The translations under genes and the position numbers were made by a program. Below, in pieces: positions 38,369-39,766 of a stretch of 39,766 bases of DNA (the first letter of the stretch is position 1; each line of letters begins with the position of its first letter). The stretch lies in the NCBI GenBank assembly GCA_945871045.1, contig CAMBUC010000001.1, forward strand, positions 1-39,766, given 5' to 3'. The DNA is from an uncultured bacterium. GTDB taxonomy: Bacteria > Bacillota > Clostridia > Lachnospirales > Lachnospiraceae. Under the pieces are notes generated by a model that worked only from the letters and a program-made list of their open reading frames with translations, was not told the DNA's origin and did not search any database.

Positions 38369-38403
38369 CCTTATTAAAAAAGTGGTCGATTTTTTTAATA
38401 AGG
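38369..38403. terminator. A/T-rich hairpin between lysis genes
   Basis: CCTTATTAAAAAA (38369-38381) pairs with TTTTTTTAATAAGG (38390-38403) in a 13-bp stem, just after the coiled-coil gene. The run of T is inside the stem, so it can act as a weak terminator in both directions. Confidence 0.6.
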
Positions 38404-38456
38404 TTTCAAATTCCTACATTATATTAAACAGACTATTAAAAGAGGTGAAAACTGAA

Positions 38457-38648
38457 ATGACAAAAAAATGGTGGAAAGCTGCAGGAATAAGAGCAGTAAA
38501 GACGATCGCTCAGACGGCAATCGCTACAATCGGTGCATCGGTCCTGCTGTCCGAGGTCAATTGGTTAGCAGTGGCATCTGCTTCGGCGTTGGCCGGCATC
38601 CTGTCTCTGCTGACCAGTGTCGCAGGGCTTCCAGAGCTGGAGGAATAA
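38457..38648 (+). CDS. Holin (r1t-like)
   Basis: A 63-residue protein with a basic N-terminus (KKWWKAAGIRAVKTIAQTA) and two transmembrane segments (IATIGASVLLSEV region and WLAVASASALAGILSLLTSV), ending GLPELEE. This is the r1t-type holin pattern. Holins form the membrane holes that release the endolysin. AGAGGTGAA precedes ATG 38457. Confidence 0.85.
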   Translation: MTKKWWKAAGIRAVKTIAQTAIATIGASVLLSEVNWLAVASASALAGILSLLTSVAGLPELEE

Positions 38649-38670
38649 TATGGCGGTTGATATAGGTCTA

Positions 38671-38679
38671 TGGTAAAAT
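38671..38679 (+). promoter_or_regulatory. Possible promoter of the small toxin gene
   Basis: TGG followed by TAAAAT (38674-38679) is an extended -10 element. No good -35 is visible at 17 bases upstream. It lies about 58 bases before the toxin start, leaving a leader that contains the 5' complementary element at 38688-38711. Confidence 0.4.
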
Positions 38680-38687
38680 AAGGACAA

Positions 38688-38711
38688 GGATTACCGTTTG
38701 GCGGTCGGTCA
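38688..38711 (+). repeat. 5' element complementary to the toxin 3' UTR
   Basis: GGATTACCG, then TTTGG and GGCGGTCGGTCA, has an imperfect reverse-complement partner at 38880-38906. AAGGATTACCG (11 bases) and GGCGGTC are exact matches. Confidence 0.7.
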
Positions 38712-38736
38712 CTCTCTGATAAAGGGGGTGACGCTT

Positions 38737-38823
38737 ATGGTTACATACTCAGAGCTGTTTACATTCAGCTCGCTGATCGTGAGTATTATTACCCTTTGCG
38801 TGTTGTTACTGCGCAAGAAATAG
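38737..38823 (+). CDS. Type I toxin-like small hydrophobic peptide (holin-like toxin), 28 aa
   Basis: A 28-residue peptide with short polar N-terminus (MVTYSELFTF), one hydrophobic helix (SSLIVSIITLCVLLL) and a basic RKK end. This is the pattern of the putative holin-like toxin/TxpA-BsrG-like type I toxins. AAAGGGGGTG lies six bases before the ATG. Strong downstream hairpins and a complementary 5'/3' UTR pair are typical of these toxin mRNAs. An antisense RNA antitoxin is expected but not proven; a weak minus-strand promoter (TTGCGC at 38811-38816, TAATAA at 38786-38791, 19-base spacer) could drive it. Confidence 0.75.
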   Translation: MVTYSELFTFSSLIVSIITLCVLLLRKK

Positions 38824-38824
38824 C

Positions 38825-38860
38825 AAAGACCGCCTAATCTGAGGATTAGACGGTCGCTTT
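38825..38860. terminator. Strong hairpin after the toxin gene
   Basis: AAAGACCGCCTAATC (38825-38839) pairs with GATTAGACGGTCGCTTT (38844-38860) around TGAG, with one mismatch and a bulge. It begins two bases after the toxin stop and is suited to end transcripts in either direction. Confidence 0.75.
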
Positions 38861-38879
38861 GGAAAAGTATTTCTCGGAC

Positions 38880-38911
38880 TGACCGCCGTACCAAAGGCGG
38901 TAATCCTTTTT
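38880..38911 (+). terminator. Second hairpin with T tract, partner of the 5' element
   Basis: ACCGCC (38882-38887) pairs with GGCGGT (38896-38901), followed within five bases by CCTTTTT. The same bases (38880-38906) complement the 5' leader element at 38688-38711, so local and long-range pairings compete. Confidence 0.65.
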
Positions 38912-38965
38912 CTATCTATATTAAGATTACCACGCAGGAAGAACTTAATCAAGGAAATTTCAGAG

Positions 38966-38989
38966 GAAGCCGGAAAGCTTCTTTTTTTT
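38966..38989 (+). terminator. Small terminator before the endolysin gene
   Basis: GAAGC (38966-38970) and GCTTC (38977-38981) around CGGAAA, then eight T residues. It lies 26 bases before the amidase start, so it may terminate the upstream transcripts and limit read-through into the amidase gene. Confidence 0.65.
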
Positions 38990-39014
38990 CGTGCAGGAAA
39001 TCAGGAGGTGAAAA

Positions 39015-39713
39015 ATGCAGATCAAACAGCAGATTATCCCAAAGAGCAGAAAAACACAGCGGCCGGGTATCGCCATGATTCCGCAGTTTATTACGATCCA
39101 TAGCACCGGGAATCCGTCCAGCACAGCGCAGAACGAAGCGGACTATGTTTGTAAGAATTCTGTCCGTCAGGCATCGTTTCATTTCGTCTGCGACGAGAAG
39201 CAGGTGATTCAGGTGATTCCAACGAATGAGATTGCCTGGCACGCCGGAGACGGCGGCAGCGGTACAGGAAATCGAAAGAGCATCGCGATTGAAATCTGCG
39301 AGAGCGGCAATCGGAAGGCAGCCGTAGATAATGCGGTGCAGCTGACGAAACAGCTTATGGATGAATGCAAAATTCAGCCGGGGAATGTCTTTCAGCATCA
39401 TCATTGGAGCGGCAAGAACTGTCCGCGGATTCTGAGAGATAATAAATACATAAAGGATAGAATCGACTGGAAATATTTCACGGCGAAAATCAGAGAAGAG
39501 GAGGAAGAGATGACACAGGAACAGTTTAACAAGATGATGGAGAACTATTTAGCATCGAGAGCACAGAAAGCGCCTCACGACTGGTCGGAGGAAGACCGAA
39601 AGTGGGCGGAGAAAAATGGTATCATCCAGGGAGATCCTGACGGCGAGAAAAGATACCAGTCTTTCATCACCAGAGAAGAAGCTGCGGCGATGCTGCACCG
39701 GACGATCAAGTGA
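39015..39713 (+). CDS. Endolysin: N-acetylmuramoyl-L-alanine amidase with C-terminal SLH-like segment
   Basis: A 232-residue endolysin. An Amidase_2 (PGRP-like) domain (about 15-150) shows FITIHSTGNPSST, the zinc His in SFHFVCDEKQV and AWHAGDGGSG, and FQHHHWSGKNCPRIL (second His and Cys ligands). A linker and a C-terminal part (about 175-232; WSEEDRKWAEKNGIIQG, ITREEAAAMLHRTIK) resemble one S-layer-homology repeat, which may bind the cell wall. AGGAGGTGAAAA precedes the ATG. It cuts the peptide-glycan amide bond at lysis. Confidence 0.93.
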   Translation: MQIKQQIIPKSRKTQRPGIAMIPQFITIHSTGNPSSTAQNEADYVCKNSVRQASFHFVCDEKQVIQVIPTNEIAWHAGDGGSGTGNRKSIAIEICESGNRKAAVDNAVQLTKQLMDECKIQPGNVFQHHHWSGKNCPRILRDNKYIKDRIDWKYFTAKIREEEEEMTQEQFNKMMENYLASRAQKAPHDWSEEDRKWAEKNGIIQGDPDGEKRYQSFITREEAAAMLHRTIK

Positions 39714-39734
39714 TATTATCCGATCAGTTGAAAA

Positions 39735-39760
39735 AGAGCCGGAAAAAAATTCCCGGCTCT
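39735..39760. terminator. Terminator at the right end
   Basis: AGAGCCGG (39735-39742) pairs with CCGGCTCT (39753-39760). A run of A (39731-39735) precedes it, so on the minus strand it is a classic intrinsic terminator with TTTTT. On the plus strand it ends the amidase transcript less well. Confidence 0.75.
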
Positions 39761-39766
39761 GATCAG

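Overview
The window is almost all of one temperate tailed-phage genome (a siphovirus-type prophage) integrated in a low- to mid-GC Bacillota chromosome, most likely a member of the Clostridia or a close relative. This rests on the protein families (SPP1-like portal, Gp15/DUF6673 tail chaperones, DUF2800/DUF2815 replication set, r1t-like holin), strong AGGAGG ribosome binding sites, frequent GTG/TTG starts and a Gram-positive lipoprotein. The left edge (98-140) is the 3' half of a tRNA gene on the minus strand with its terminator. It abuts the stop codon of a tyrosine integrase, so this is one attachment-site junction. The other junction is not in the window, which ends just after the endolysin.

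Layout. (1) 144-5295, minus strand: integrase, then a cargo block (secreted metallo-beta-lactamase-fold protein, DUF4160-like protein and partner, lipoprotein), then ImmA-type peptidase and CI-type repressor. (2) 5296-5728: divergent lysis/lysogeny switch with two perfectly spaced promoters, each carrying an operator in its spacer, and a third operator at the 3' end of the cro-like gene. (3) 5728-18221, plus strand: antirepressor, small early genes, DUF2800 nuclease-like protein, DUF2815, family A DNA polymerase, VapE-type primase/helicase, an iteron-like probable origin (14161-14403), hexapeptide-repeat gene, VRR-NUC nuclease, SNF2 helicase and a sigma-region-4-like late regulator. (4) 18223-37820: candidate late promoter, terminase, portal, MuF-type minor capsid protein carrying a C-terminal Ntox50-like toxin domain with a small Sm-fold putative immunity gene, scaffold, capsid, head-tail connectors, tail tube, chaperones, tape measure, baseplate and tail tip genes. 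(5) 37822-39766: lysis module with holin, amidase endolysin and, between them, a hydrophobic-peptide type I toxin-like locus.

The most interesting signals are: a solitary CRISPR repeat closely resembling type I-C repeats at 2920-2952, with no array and no cas genes, in the 5' leader of the cargo MBL gene (a candidate RNA anti-CRISPR or co-opted leader); the MuF-Ntox50 toxin with adjacent Sm-like gene; the type I toxin locus, whose 5' and 3' untranslated regions are complementary; an A12 tract that puts a good start codon one base out of frame; a frameshifted left-handed beta-helix repeat gene; and an iteron cluster framed by 13-bp direct repeats.

All family assignments are by recognition of motifs and gene order; no database search was run.
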